The notes: generated by a model not told the origin, from the sequence alone. 64,000 nt of DNA from Arachnia propionica (GCF_037055325.1 NZ_CP146373.1:2976001-3040000), one strand, 5' to 3'. Shown: positions 9,093 through 16,908, counted from the stretch's first letter. Program-made: numbers and translations.

Positions 9093-9871
9093 CCGCCATC
9101 ACAGTCCCCACCCGGGTTCGCTTCAGCAACCTCGTCAAGGCAGAGTCCCGCAAATATGTGAACACCCGGGCGGCACTCGTGCTCTCGATCTTCACGGCCG
9201 CGGTCCTGGCCCTGGCCACCATCGGAGCCATCGCCGCCTACCCCGACCTGATCAAGGCCGCCACCGGAACCGACCTCCTGTTCCTTCCGCTGGCCGTGAC
9301 CTCGATACTCACCGCCGTCATCGTCATCTTGCCGGTCACCTCCGAATGGGCCCAGCGTGGGGCCCTGACCACCTTCGTGGTCGAACCCCGCCGGGAACGC
9401 GTCGTCGCGGCGAAGGCCCTCGTCTCGCTCGGGGTGGCCCTCGCGGTGTGGATGGCCTGCCAGCTGTCGTGGGTGGTGTTCAACGCCGCCGGTGCCGCGG
9501 TACACGGCCTTGAGGCCTCCTGGGAGTTCCACTGGGCGCGCTGGTTCGAGTTCATCGGGGCCTTCCTGCTCGACGTGACCGTGGCCTTCACCCTGGCGTT
9601 GCTGCTGCGCAACACCGCCCTGACGGTCGCGATCTTCATGGCCGGCCCCATCATGCTGGAGACGCTGGGGCTGTTCGGCGAGATCCCGGCGAAGGTCGCC
9701 TCCTGGCTCAAGACCCCCGGGGTGAGCCTGCAAAAAATCTTCTCGGCACAAGCGGGCGGACAGACCCCGGATGCAACACTGTGGGGTCAGTTCACCGTGG
9801 GCGCCGTCGTCTGGATCGTCGTCCCGCTCGCCATCGGGCTGTGGCTGAACCACCGCGCCGAAGCGAAATAG
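9089..9871 (+). CDS. ABC transporter permease (ABC-2 type)
   Basis: 260 residues with about six membrane helices. After a cytoplasmic N-terminus (RFSNLVKAESRKYVNTRAALVL) the helices include ILTAVIVILPVTSEWA and the C-terminal FTVGAVVWIVVPLIAIGLWL-like segment. The conserved motif VTSEWAQRGALTTFVVEPRRERVVAAK matches the ABC-2 permeases of actinobacterial multidrug or peptide exporters. A rho-independent terminator follows at 9889. An internally deleted, decayed second copy, joining an early segment to the last quarter of the gene, lies 1.1 kb downstream at 10965-11180. Confidence 0.9.
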   Translation: MTAITVPTRVRFSNLVKAESRKYVNTRAALVLSIFTAAVLALATIGAIAAYPDLIKAATGTDLLFLPLAVTSILTAVIVILPVTSEWAQRGALTTFVVEPRRERVVAAKALVSLGVALAVWMACQLSWVVFNAAGAAVHGLEASWEFHWARWFEFIGAFLLDVTVAFTLALLLRNTALTVAIFMAGPIMLETLGLFGEIPAKVASWLKTPGVSLQKIFSAQAGGQTPDATLWGQFTVGAVVWIVVPLAIGLWLNHRAEAK

Positions 9872-9888
9872 TCCCCATCCCCGCAGCG

Positions 9889-9925
9889 GGTGGTCCCGGG
9901 CCGGTACCCGGGACCACCTGTTTTC
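9889..9925 (+). terminator. Rho-independent terminator of the ABC operon
   Basis: A 12-bp perfect stem (GGTGGTCCCGGG / CCCGGGACCACC) with a 6-base loop begins 17 bases after the permease stop and is followed by TGTTTTCG, a short U-rich tail on the + strand. Confidence 0.8.
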
Positions 9926-10253
9926 GCGTCGGTGCGCTCTACCGGGGCGGGCATGGAATTGTCCGGCTTCTCACAGTCGAGATCAATACGCCGCCGTAAC
10001 CACACCGACGGGACCAACCCATCAGGTGATTGCTCACCGGGATGGGTCCTCACCCACGTGCGCCCGGCCGGCACAGGGGACCTCGAGGATTTTCCTGGCT
10101 GACGGCGTAGCGTCGTCCGGCCCCAGAAGCGATAAGCAGCCGCGTGGAGGCCTCAGAGAAGAGAGGCGGAAGACGTCCCCCAGCGACTCGGACGGGATCT
10201 GGGTCGGAATCACCGAGACACCCACCCTCCAGCGCCGATGGTACTCTTAAATC
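9926..10253. other. Intergenic region before the AbrB/PIN pair
   Basis: No gene recognised on either strand. The 3' end holds a likely promoter for the toxin-antitoxin pair, with TACTCT about 15 bases before the ATG at 10254 and an AT-rich TTAAATC just upstream of it. Nothing else stands out. Confidence 0.4.
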
Positions 10254-10493
10254 ATGAGTACCACATTCGAGCTTCGCGTGGGAGATCGGGGCAGGGTGGT
10301 GCTGCCCGCGGCACTCAGGGAAAGACTGGGCCTGCGACAGGGGGACGTGCTCTCGGTCACCCTGGAGGGCGGCCAACTCGTCGCGTCCACACCCCGCGCG
10401 GCCTTGGAACGGGTGCGGGCACGGATCCGCGGAACCGGGGTCGTCGAGGAACTCCTTGAGGACCGCCGTCGGCAGACCGAAGCCGAGCAGTGA
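10254..10493 (+). CDS. AbrB/MazE-type antitoxin
   Basis: 79 residues with a SpoVT-AbrB swapped-hairpin DNA-binding domain at the N-terminus: LRVGDRGRVVLPAALRERLGLRQGDVLSVTLEGGQLV. The C-terminal half is basic then acidic (RVRARIRGTGVVEELLEDRRRQTEAEQ) and is the likely toxin-neutralising segment. The stop overlaps the GTG start of the PIN-domain gene, the usual order for an antitoxin-toxin operon. Such antitoxins repress their own promoter, probably here through the short AT-rich region just before the ATG. Confidence 0.88.
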   Translation: MSTTFELRVGDRGRVVLPAALRERLGLRQGDVLSVTLEGGQLVASTPRAALERVRARIRGTGVVEELLEDRRRQTEAEQ

Positions 10494-10852
10494 TGGTGGT
10501 CCTGGACGCCTCGGCTCTGCTGGCCTGGTTCGGCGGCGAACCGGGCGCCGATCAGGTCGAACAACACATGCCCTGCTGCTGCAGCACCGCGAACTGGGCC
10601 GAGGTCGTCCAGAAACTGACTGCCCGAGGAGTCGGGCTGGGCGACATCCGTTCGGCGGTCTCACTGCTGGGGCTGGTCCTCGAACCCGTGACCACCGAGG
10701 ACGCCGAAACAGCCGCAACGCTGTGGCAGGACCACCCCACGCTGAGCCTGGGAGACCAGCTCTGCCTCGCCCTCGGCCACCGCCTCGCCGTCCCGGTCCT
10801 GACCGCCGACCGCGCCTGGGGCAACCAGCCTCCGATCATCCAGATCCGCTGA
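10490..10852 (+). CDS. PIN-domain ribonuclease toxin (VapC type)
   Basis: About 120 residues. The PIN fold is recognisable from VLDASALLAWFGGE (first catalytic Asp), NWAEVVQKL (Glu), TLSLGDQLCLALG (Asp) and VLTADRAWG (final Asp). VapC toxins cleave tRNA or rRNA using Mg2+ held by these acidic residues. It starts at GTG 10490 overlapping the antitoxin stop, or at ATG 10493. An unusual CCC triplet (MPCCCSTANW) sits before the catalytic Glu. The acidic set is complete, so it should be active unless neutralised by the AbrB-type partner. Confidence 0.88.
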   Translation: MMVVLDASALLAWFGGEPGADQVEQHMPCCCSTANWAEVVQKLTARGVGLGDIRSAVSLLGLVLEPVTTEDAETAATLWQDHPTLSLGDQLCLALGHRLAVPVLTADRAWGNQPPIIQIR

Positions 10853-10964
10853 CCCGGCCAAGCGAGGTCACTAGGTATTGCTCACCGAGACAAGAGCGCT
10901 TTTCGGACTTGGGCGTGGGGTGGGGGTGAGGCTGGTGGTGAGCGTGCCTGTGGGATGAGGAAGG

Positions 10965-11180
10965 GTCGAGGTCCTGGCCGTGGCCACCATCGCCTACCTC
11001 GTCCTGACCAAGGCCGTCGCCTGGATCAGGACCCCCGGGTGAGCCGCCATTCTCTCGGCACAAACAGGCGCAGACCCCGAAGGCAACACTGTGGGGTCAG
11101 TTCACCGTGGGCGCCATCGTCTGGATCGTCGTCCCACTCATCATCGGGCTGTGGCTGAACCACCACGTCGAAGCGAATGA
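10965..11180 (+). pseudogene. Collapsed remnant of an ABC-2 permease
   Basis: Nucleotides from about 10965 resemble the early part of the permease at 9089 (VLAVATIAY region, compare 9196-9260). They then jump directly to its last quarter: from about 11020 the match is to 9697-9871, including the segment encoding FTVGAIVWIVVPLIIGLWLNHHVEA. About 440 bases of the middle are missing, and stops and frame changes interrupt the rest. It is the relic of a second copy of the neighbouring transporter. Confidence 0.7.
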
Positions 11181-11400
11181 GTCCCCCATCCCCGCACCGA
11201 CCTGCGTAACGGGCTTTTTGTAGTTGAGCGTGGTGGGTCGTTGATGCAAGGGCTCGTGGTCCTGCGCTGGAGTAGGTGGTGCGAAATGTGCTCTAGCACA
11301 AGGTCCACGCGCTGCTATCAAGCCTAGGCGCTCGCCGGGTTATGCCGCGGGAGTGATTATCACGCTGATCGGCTGTCACGTGAGCGATACGATTGACCTG

Positions 11401-11510
11401 CCTTCTGGTCGGCTCCGAATTTCACAGGCCTGACGGAATCCGAACTGACCGAGGTCCCGGTCGAATCCAGCACGTCTTCCTGCCACCAAGCCCGTCTCCC
11501 TACGCGTTCC
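11401..11510 (+). pseudogene. Remnant of a LytR_C gene 3' end
   Basis: The sequence closely matches the 3' end of the gene at 5703-6215 (compare 6100-6205), covering the stretch encoding VLVGSDFTGLTESGLTEVPVES and the Ser/Pro-rich tail. An extra T in the AATTTCAC run shifts the frame. No upstream portion of the gene is present. Confidence 0.65.
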
Positions 11511-11518
11511 GGTAGGAG

Positions 11519-11782
11519 TCAGGGGACGTGGTTCAGCTGCCCCTCGAGTTCCTGGATTTTCCGGCGCTGCAGTCGACGGACGCGAACGACCTGGACGATG
11601 AGGTCGACGGCCACGAACCCCACCGCGAAGGCGGCGGCCCCGAAGAAACGGGAACGCGGATACAGAAGAACGCAGATCAGGAATACCCCGATCCCCTGGA
11701 ACAGATACAACTTCACCGAGGTTTTGTTCCACAGATGGCCCTTGATGGAACCATCCCAGTACTTCCAGCTCCTTCCCATCAC
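11519..11782 (-). CDS. Small two-helix membrane protein, paralogue A
   Basis: 87 residues (GTG 11782 or ATG 11779). Polar N-terminus SWKYWDGSIKGHL, then LYLFQGIGVFLICVLLYP, a short basic turn SRFFG, a second helix AAAFAVGFVAVDLIVQVV and a basic tail. It aligns along its length with the protein at 12136: shared W-x-GS(I/V), YLF-GIG, P-x-(S/A)RF-GAA and the position of the second helix. It may be coupled to a poorly supported upstream frame (11779-12048). Two such proteins downstream of a secreted polypeptide suggest immunity-type membrane proteins, which is inference. Family not recognised. Confidence 0.65.
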   Translation of the reverse strand: MMGRSWKYWDGSIKGHLWNKTSVKLYLFQGIGVFLICVLLYPRSRFFGAAAFAVGFVAVDLIVQVVRVRRLQRRKIQELEGQLNHVP

Positions 11783-12053
11783 GCGATACTACCTGCTCCG
11801 GCAGCGAGGATCGCTCCGACGGGGACCCAGAACTCCGGCCACGATCGGCCGGTCACGCGTGCAGCGCCCTTCACACGGCATTCATTTCTCAGCACCCGAG
11901 AGGAAATGATTGCGAAGCCGAATCCGAATTCCGCCCTTAGGACCGCATTGCAGTTTGCTGATTCCACATCCATGCCATGCTTCATGCAAGTCGTATGCCT
12001 TTTGTTCGTTCGTTGACGGAGGATGCCGCCCGCTGCATCTGCCGTCACTGCTT

Positions 12054-12096
12054 AAGTATCGCGGCGCCACAAACCGTGTGCGGCGCCGCGATACTT
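12054..12096 (-). terminator. Perfect 15-bp inverted repeat
   Basis: AAGTATCGCGGCGCC and its exact reverse complement are separated by 13 bases, 40 bases downstream of the gene ending at 12136 (minus strand). It has no T-run on either side. The best reading is an intrinsic or RNA-stabilising terminator for the 12136-12998 genes. Confidence 0.6.
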
Positions 12097-12135
12097 CTGC
12101 GCACAGGCGAGAGCGATGCCCTGCGGCACCACTCT

Positions 12136-12393
12136 TCACCGATGCGGACGGTTCGGATACTTGCGACGCAGTCGACGAAGATGGATTGCCCAGACGATCT
12201 GGTAGACGATACATTCCGCGACCACCATCGCAATCCCCACGATTGCGGCCCCGAGAAACCGGGCAGGCGGGAACAGGACAGCAACGACCACGAACGTCCC
12301 AATTCCTCGAAACAGGTAGGCACCCACCGACGGTGTGTATATTCGAAGATGGTCTTCGACGGAGCCATACCAGTTCTTCGTTTTCATCGTCAT
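12136..12393 (-). CDS. Small two-helix membrane protein, paralogue B
   Basis: 85 residues with the same plan as its paralogue at 11519: KNWYGSVEDHLR, first helix YLFRGIGTFVVVAVLFP, turn ARFLG, second helix AAIVGIAMVVAECIVYQIV and a strongly basic tail HLRRLRRKYPNRPHR. Overall identity to paralogue A looks close to one third. It starts 32 bases after the stop of the secreted protein at 12426-12998, so they are likely one operon. A tandem pair of small membrane proteins after a secreted polypeptide resembles bacteriocin immunity arrangements, but no motif proves it. Confidence 0.68.
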   Translation of the reverse strand: MTMKTKNWYGSVEDHLRIYTPSVGAYLFRGIGTFVVVAVLFPPARFLGAAIVGIAMVVAECIVYQIVWAIHLRRLRRKYPNRPHR

Positions 12394-12425
12394 TGCGATC
12401 TCAAATCACCATCGGGAGCCAAAAA

Positions 12426-12998
12426 CTACCACTGCTGCCAGAAAGCACAGGTGATCGCCGACGTTGCCAAGGTCACAGCAATTCCCCACGGATTCAGTTT
12501 GACGACCTCTTTGATACCGATCTTGGCGGCGCGTTTGGGAACTTCCTTGCCGAGGTATCGCGCGAGCGCTCCCCAGTTCCGCTGGGTGACCCATGCGCGG
12601 AGCAGCTTCCAGTCAACATCAATGAACCCGATGAAGGGGATGGCCCCCTTGACCACGCACGAGGCGTACTCCTGGACTCCTTCTGCCTCGGAGCTGTCAG
12701 ACGGGCTGGCACTGCCTTTGGCCGCTTCGAAGAGGACCGACAGGTCACGGTCGGGGTACAGACGCTTGGCCGCCTCGTAGTCGATGCACACTTTGCCCTC
12801 AGCGTCTCGAATCACCACCTGACTGAACAAAATGGTTAGATTCTGTTCCAACTCCTGCACCTCGGCGTCGGTGAACTCACCGTTCCCGCCGCGGGACGCT
12901 GTTGAGACGCCGTCGTCGGCTCTAGCCTCTGTCATAGGCACCGCGAGCATGCTGCACCCCACGAGCAGCGCCAGAATGTACGTGATAATTTTCTTCAT
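12426..12998 (-). CDS. Secreted polypeptide of unknown function, bacteriocin-like layout
   Basis: 190 residues with a clear Sec signal peptide (MKKIITYILALLVGCSMLAVPMTEARA). The mature part has an acidic middle (FTDAEVQELEQNLTILFSQVV), a Ser-rich linker, then a C-terminal domain. That domain begins ASCVVKGAIPFIGF and ends with a hydrophobic stretch NPWGIAVTLATSAITCAF; the two flanking cysteines could form a disulphide. The C-terminal segment has the look of a membrane-active helical domain. A Shine-Dalgarno (AAGGAGA) precedes the ATG. Two small paralogous membrane proteins follow in the same direction. I do not recognise the family with certainty. Confidence 0.65.
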   Translation of the reverse strand: MKKIITYILALLVGCSMLAVPMTEARADDGVSTASRGGNGEFTDAEVQELEQNLTILFSQVVIRDAEGKVCIDYEAAKRLYPDRDLSVLFEAAKGSASPSDSSEAEGVQEYASCVVKGAIPFIGFIDVDWKLLRAWVTQRNWGALARYLGKEVPKRAAKIGIKEVVKLNPWGIAVTLATSAITCAFWQQW

Positions 12999-13561
12999 AT
13001 CATCTCCTTTCCCTGAGATGTGTCTGGCGATCGCTGCCTATCTGTTCAGGCTAAATTTCGCCAGGCGAGGACACAACACCTACGCGACAAGAGTTGACGA
13101 AAGTTATCGCCGGGAAAACTTCGGTTGCGACCGTCGTACGCTGCGTATTCGCGCGCTGACCACGGTATTTGCTGATCGTTTCTCCACCAGGGAGTGCGCA
13201 GACTGGCCATTCGTCATCTCCGCTTCCGTTGGTCACTTTCTCCTGAGCATCCCAGCAATCCGCTCAGTATGCGGGGCGCCACATCAAATAGCTGACAGGA
13301 TTTCCTCGGTCCCGGGGTTGGTGATGCCAAGCCTGAAGTGCTTGGCAAACCTGCGGCAGATGAGAGCTGAACCCTGGACTGGCCTCTATTCCCGCATCAC
13401 CGGGGTGGTCGGGTGAATATTTCGGGGAGACCACGGCGACACCCCACCAACGAAAACCTCTATCCACACCGTTACTCGGTCAGCCTCGCCGTTCATGCGG
13501 ACCATGTCAGAGGTACAAGTAAGGCAGACTGGTACACGGAGCCGAACGCAGAGGAGGGGCC
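12999..13561. other. Intergenic region with divergent promoters
   Basis: No supported gene. Some frames are open, but none has a family resemblance or good start context. It contains the ribosome-binding site of the secreted protein at its left end and, at its right end, the upstream region of the ImmA-type gene. A lower GC content near 13040-13140 (AAATTTCG, GACAAGAGTTGACGAAAG) is consistent with promoters. Confidence 0.4.
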
Positions 13562-14716
13562 GTGACGACCGTCCGCGTTGACATCGCACCCAACCTGCTG
13601 CGCTGGGCCGTGAAACGGGCGCGCTGGGATGAGGAAACTGTCCGCAAACGCGCACCCAAGCTCGACGCGTGGATCGACGGGACCGCACGCCCCACCCTCA
13701 AGCAGGTGGAGAAGTTCGCTGCCGCCACCCATGCACCCTTCGGGATGCTTTTCCTGCCCGAACCGCCGGTTGAGGACATCCCCATCCCGGACATGCGGAC
13801 CATTCGCGACGCCGGGGTCCGCGAGCCGTCTGCCGACTTGCTGGAAACGATCTATCTGTGCCAGAGGCGCCAGGACTGGTACCGCGACGACGCCCTCGAC
13901 TCCGGGGTGACCCCGCTCAGCTTCGTGGGTTCGACAACCCTTTCCACTCCAGCGGAGGAGGCCGCCGCTCGTATCCGTGCCGCGCTCCGTCTCGACGAGC
14001 GATCTGTGCCCAACTGGTCCGCTACGATGACAGATCTCATTGAGCGCACCGAGGCCTTGGGTGTCCTGGTCATGGTCAACGGGATCGTCGGCTCGGACAC
14101 CCACCGCAAGCTCGATCCAGAAGAGTTCCGGGGGTTCGCCCTGGCCGATGACATCGCCCCGCTTGTCTTCGTCAACGGGGCGGACACCAAGGCCGCGCAG
14201 ATCTTCACCCTCGTTCACGAGCTCGCCCACCTGTGGCTGGGGTGCACTGCGCTCTCCGACGCAGCTGCGGGCGCTGCGCAGGGGACGAAAGAGGAGGAGC
14301 GCTGGTGCAACCAGGTCGCTGCGGAGGTCCTGGTACCTCTCGACTCGCTCCGGTCGGAACGGCCAAGGGGCTGTGCTGAAGACGAGCTGAAGCGTCTGGC
14401 GTCCCGCTACACAGTCAGCACCCTCGTCGTGCTCGCCAGAGTCCGGGATGCCGGGTATCTCACGCGGGAAGAATACAAGACCCGATACGAGACCGAGCGC
14501 AAGCGCGTCATGGATCTCATGGATTCCCAAGAGAATCGCAGCGGGGGCGGGAACTACTACAACACCCAGCTGCGACGCCTTGGGCTCCCCTTCACCCGAG
14601 CTGTGATCTCCGCAGCCCTGGAAGGACGAACGACCTACCGGGATGCCTACCGGCTGCTCGGGACCGTTAAGCACTCGACCTTCGAGGGGCTGGCGGAAAG
14701 AGCAGGACTAACGTGA
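13562..14716 (+). CDS. ImmA/IrrE-family metallopeptidase with XRE-like N-terminus
   Basis: 384 residues. The N-terminal 60 residues (APNLLRWAVKRARWDEETVRKR, then WIDGTARPTLKQVEKFAAAT) are the degenerate helix-turn-helix found in this family. The zinc-protease motif is FTLVHELAHLWLG (HExxH) near residue 220, followed by the second-shell region EEERWCNQVAAEVLVP. In ICEs and phages ImmA cleaves a repressor. The version here belongs to the longer type paired with a DUF4411 PIN toxin, where it acts as the antitoxin-like partner. The next gene, overlapping by four bases, is exactly such a DUF4411 gene but internally deleted, so this partner has lost its functional toxin. Confidence 0.88.
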   Translation: MTTVRVDIAPNLLRWAVKRARWDEETVRKRAPKLDAWIDGTARPTLKQVEKFAAATHAPFGMLFLPEPPVEDIPIPDMRTIRDAGVREPSADLLETIYLCQRRQDWYRDDALDSGVTPLSFVGSTTLSTPAEEAAARIRAALRLDERSVPNWSATMTDLIERTEALGVLVMVNGIVGSDTHRKLDPEEFRGFALADDIAPLVFVNGADTKAAQIFTLVHELAHLWLGCTALSDAAAGAAQGTKEEERWCNQVAAEVLVPLDSLRSERPRGCAEDELKRLASRYTVSTLVVLARVRDAGYLTREEYKTRYETERKRVMDLMDSQENRSGGGNYYNTQLRRLGLPFTRAVISAALEGRTTYRDAYRLLGTVKHSTFEGLAERAGLT

Positions 14717-14946
14717 AGTACCTCGTAGACGCCAATGTCCTCATCGAGGCGAAGAACCGCTACTACGCCTTTGACATCGCTCCCGGCTTCTGGAAATGGC
14801 TCAACCAGGCGCACGCTCAAGGCACGGTATTCAGCCGGGTCAAGATTCCTGACGCCCGCCAAGGACTTGAAGTCCAATGGGTCAACACCTTTGAAATGCT
14901 ACGTAACACCGGTGTCACCCTTGACCTTCCCGGCGCTGCCCACTAA
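14713..14946 (+). pseudogene. DUF4411 PIN-like toxin with large internal deletion
   Basis: 77 residues where the family has about 160. The first 40 are a normal N-terminus (MKYLVDANVLIEAKNRYYAF through HAQGTVFS). The next residues jump straight to the family's C-terminal block, KIPDARQGLEVQWVNTFEMLRNTG. Roughly 80-90 codons containing the central acidic residues are missing, yet the frame is preserved and the start still overlaps the ImmA stop. Without the middle of the PIN fold it should be catalytically dead. The C-terminal family motif is recalled from known members and should be confirmed by alignment. Confidence 0.75.
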
Positions 14947-15191
14947 GTCGAAGAGAGGAACATCGAATCAGCCAACCACCAATGCATCCACCCGGTTAGA
15001 AATGCAGCACAGCCCCACTCCCCCAGCCCACAACTCACACACCATGACGACTCAGACATCTCCCGCACCCACCAACGCCCCTGCTCCCGCCCGCAGCATT
15101 CCAGCACCCCCGGAGCCCGGCCAGGTAGTCCAGGTTCGTGTAGCACTCCATTCTCGATAAGACCGGTTTCCTCGTAGATGCCGACCCTGGC

Positions 15192-15713
15192 TCATCCTGA
15201 CTGTTGGCCAGCCCCGCCGTCGCGTAAGCGGCTGAGGACTTCGAGATCGTGCTCATCCTCGGGACGTGGATCGTAGCCATTTCTCAATTCACGCAGCCGC
15301 TCGGCCGTGCCGACGATAACCGGCACTCCATCGATCGATCCCCTCGTGCGGGCGACGGCCGGATGTGTGAATACCGCGTCCTCAAAGCCTTGTTGGACAC
15401 CATCCCCGTTGGGCTGGATGACCATGGGATGCACGTCGACCCTTCCGTGTTCGGAGGCGAGTTCGATCCGGATCGGCAGCCAGTCCGTCACCGGCTCGTA
15501 ACCACGCGACGCCAGCCACTCGATCACATCGGGCACGACATTGGCGTCCACGAAGACATCAAGGTCCCCGTGCTCACGGGTTTGCCGTCCCACCAACGCA
15601 TCGACGCCCCAACCGCCGTTGACCTGATAGACGATCTCTCTTTCCGTCAGCCAACCGATGATGGTCAAGACCTCGCTCGCAGGCGTGGTGGATGCATGAA
15701 CCATATGAGACAC
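15192..15713 (-). CDS. Nucleotidyltransferase (LinA / ANT(2'')-like)
   Basis: 173 residues. The motif VNGGWGVDALVGRQTREHGDLDVFV (GGWxVDA...DxD) is the metal-binding core of lincosamide and aminoglycoside nucleotidyltransferases, which inactivate drugs by transferring AMP. The central segment HGRVDVHPMVIQPNGDG and the C-terminal RELRNGYDPRPEDEHDLEVL helix also fit the family. The start ATG 15713 (MSHMVH) has an AGGGAGG element eleven bases upstream. Substrate cannot be told from sequence. It stands alone with no partner gene. A decayed copy of its 3' part plus downstream flank lies at 39940-40098. Confidence 0.85.
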   Translation of the reverse strand: MSHMVHASTTPASEVLTIIGWLTEREIVYQVNGGWGVDALVGRQTREHGDLDVFVDANVVPDVIEWLASRGYEPVTDWLPIRIELASEHGRVDVHPMVIQPNGDGVQQGFEDAVFTHPAVARTRGSIDGVPVIVGTAERLRELRNGYDPRPEDEHDLEVLSRLRDGGAGQQSG

Positions 15714-15980
15714 CTCCCTCCCCTCGGGCTGGGATGACCCGGCCGAATTTTCCAGGCAGGTCGTCTACTGTCAACCCGCTCAACCATTGACGGCTTGGCG
15801 AATCCTCCTGGACATCCTGACATGAGACAAGGGGCCGCACACGCAGCACACCGAGAGCCAGACTGCCATTCCTCGGTCCCTCAGTGAACGAAGGGCTGCC
15901 CCTGTTCCCATGCCACCCCTGAACGGACACCGCAGCGCCCCGGATGCCTAACTTTCCGGGACGCGACCCCGCGGCCCTCG

Positions 15981-16406
15981 TCACAGAGCGCGCCGCCAGG
16001 TGAGTCCGGGAAACCGGGCGAATCCCCCGTCCATGGTGATGAAGGTGGCGCCGGCCTCGATGGCCATGGCCGCCAGATAGGCGTCGGGAACCACGTTGCC
16101 GCGCGCCCCGAGGTTCCGGCACAGGCTCTCGAAGATGCGCCAATGCTCCCGCCCTGGACGGATGCGGACCGCCGACGGGGCGCTCAACACCGTCTGACAG
16201 AAGTCCAGCGCCACCTGCGGCGGAGTCGGTTCGCGGTAGACCCGGTGGTTCGTCACGATTCGCAGAAAACCCGACAAGATCAGCTCGGACACCCCGAAGG
16301 GTTCGTCGGCGGTTAGCGCAGCCGTGAGCCACGCGTGGTGTTCCGCGAACCGCGGGAACTCCGGCCGGTGCGCGTAGATGAACAGGTTGACGTCAGCGAG
16401 CAGCAC
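15981..16406 (-). CDS. VapC-family PIN toxin
   Basis: 141 residues. Catalytic acidic residues are visible in MLLADVNLFIYAH (Asp), the FGVSELILSGFLRIV stretch (Glu), NVVPDAYLAAMAIEAG (Asp) and FITMDGGFARFPGL (Asp). The TNHRVYREPTPPQVAL insertion is typical of the type that ends with W-R at the C-terminus. The start overlaps the VapB stop region by 14 bases. It is a predicted RNase that halts growth when freed from VapB. All acidic positions are present. Confidence 0.9.
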   Translation of the reverse strand: MLLADVNLFIYAHRPEFPRFAEHHAWLTAALTADEPFGVSELILSGFLRIVTNHRVYREPTPPQVALDFCQTVLSAPSAVRIRPGREHWRIFESLCRNLGARGNVVPDAYLAAMAIEAGATFITMDGGFARFPGLTWRRAL

Positions 16407-16647
16407 GATCGTCTTCGCCGAGAAGCGCTGCGAGGGCGTCCTTGTCCTCGAGGTCGACGCCCGGCTTCAACCCGCTGCCGCCGAAGGTGGGCAGGGTGAC
16501 CTCACGGCGTGGCCCGGCCTGCTCAGCGAGTGAAACCCGTAGGGCGTCGGAGACCACCTCGCTCAAGGTCCTTCCCTGACGGGCCGCCCGCTCCTTGGCC
16601 CGGCGCAGCAGTTCATCGTCCAGATTCACCGTGGTGCGCATGATCAC
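16393..16647 (-). CDS. VapB-family antitoxin (ribbon-helix-helix)
   Basis: 84 residues. N-terminal ribbon-helix-helix: MRTTVNLDDELLRRAKERAARQGRTLSEVVSDALRVSL. The C-terminal part, TLPTFGGSGLKPGVDLEDKDALAALLG, is the toxin-wrapping segment characteristic of antitoxins paired with this VapC subclass. It precedes and overlaps vapC. The AT-rich ACGATAAAATGTGATC immediately upstream of the ATG is the likely autoregulated promoter region. Start is ATG 16647 or ATG 16641. Confidence 0.9.
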   Translation of the reverse strand: MIMRTTVNLDDELLRRAKERAARQGRTLSEVVSDALRVSLAEQAGPRREVTLPTFGGSGLKPGVDLEDKDALAALLGEDDRAAR

Positions 16648-16878
16648 ATTTTATCGTCACCTCATTGCATCAAGATGCGCGCGGGCACGGCCCGAAGAAC
16701 CCCGACCGTAGGCTCATCGCCAAGAGGAAGGGCCGAGGTCCTCAAGAAAGCGACAACCCCGGCAACGCTTTGATGGCCGCGGCGGGCTTTGCCAGCTCCT
16801 TGGGTTGGGCGGCCGGCGCTGACCTCCCAGCGACCTTTCCGACGAGCCCAAAGCGCGCATCCCGAACCCGACGACCCA

Positions 16879-16908
16879 TTGATATTGACCGCCATTATCA
16901 TTTAGGAT
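16879..16908 (+). promoter_or_regulatory. RiPP operon promoter with Fur/Zur-like operator in the spacer
   Basis: The -35-like TTGATA (16879-16884) and -10-like TAGGAT (16903-16908) are separated by exactly 18 bases, TTGACCGCCATTATCATT. That spacer contains TGA-N9-TCA, and its right half ATTATCA is identical to the right half-site of the classical Fur-family 7-1-7 box (TGATAAT-N-ATTATCA). The same layout, 13 of 18 bases identical, occurs in the promoter of the uptake operon (29168-29185, read on the minus strand). A repressor bound here would block RNA polymerase directly. The metal and the regulator are inferred, not shown. Confidence 0.6.

Noticed and set aside
11779-12048. An 89-codon minus-strand frame directly before the small membrane protein gene.
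   Set aside because: No ribosome-binding site or family resemblance, it begins right after a strong hairpin, and composition does not look coding. The stop-start overlap is the only support.
16662-16878. Possible additional small peptide genes upstream of the RiPP precursor.
   Set aside because: Short frames exist, but none has a ribosome-binding site with a Cys/Ser/Thr-rich core, and the promoter lies downstream of them.
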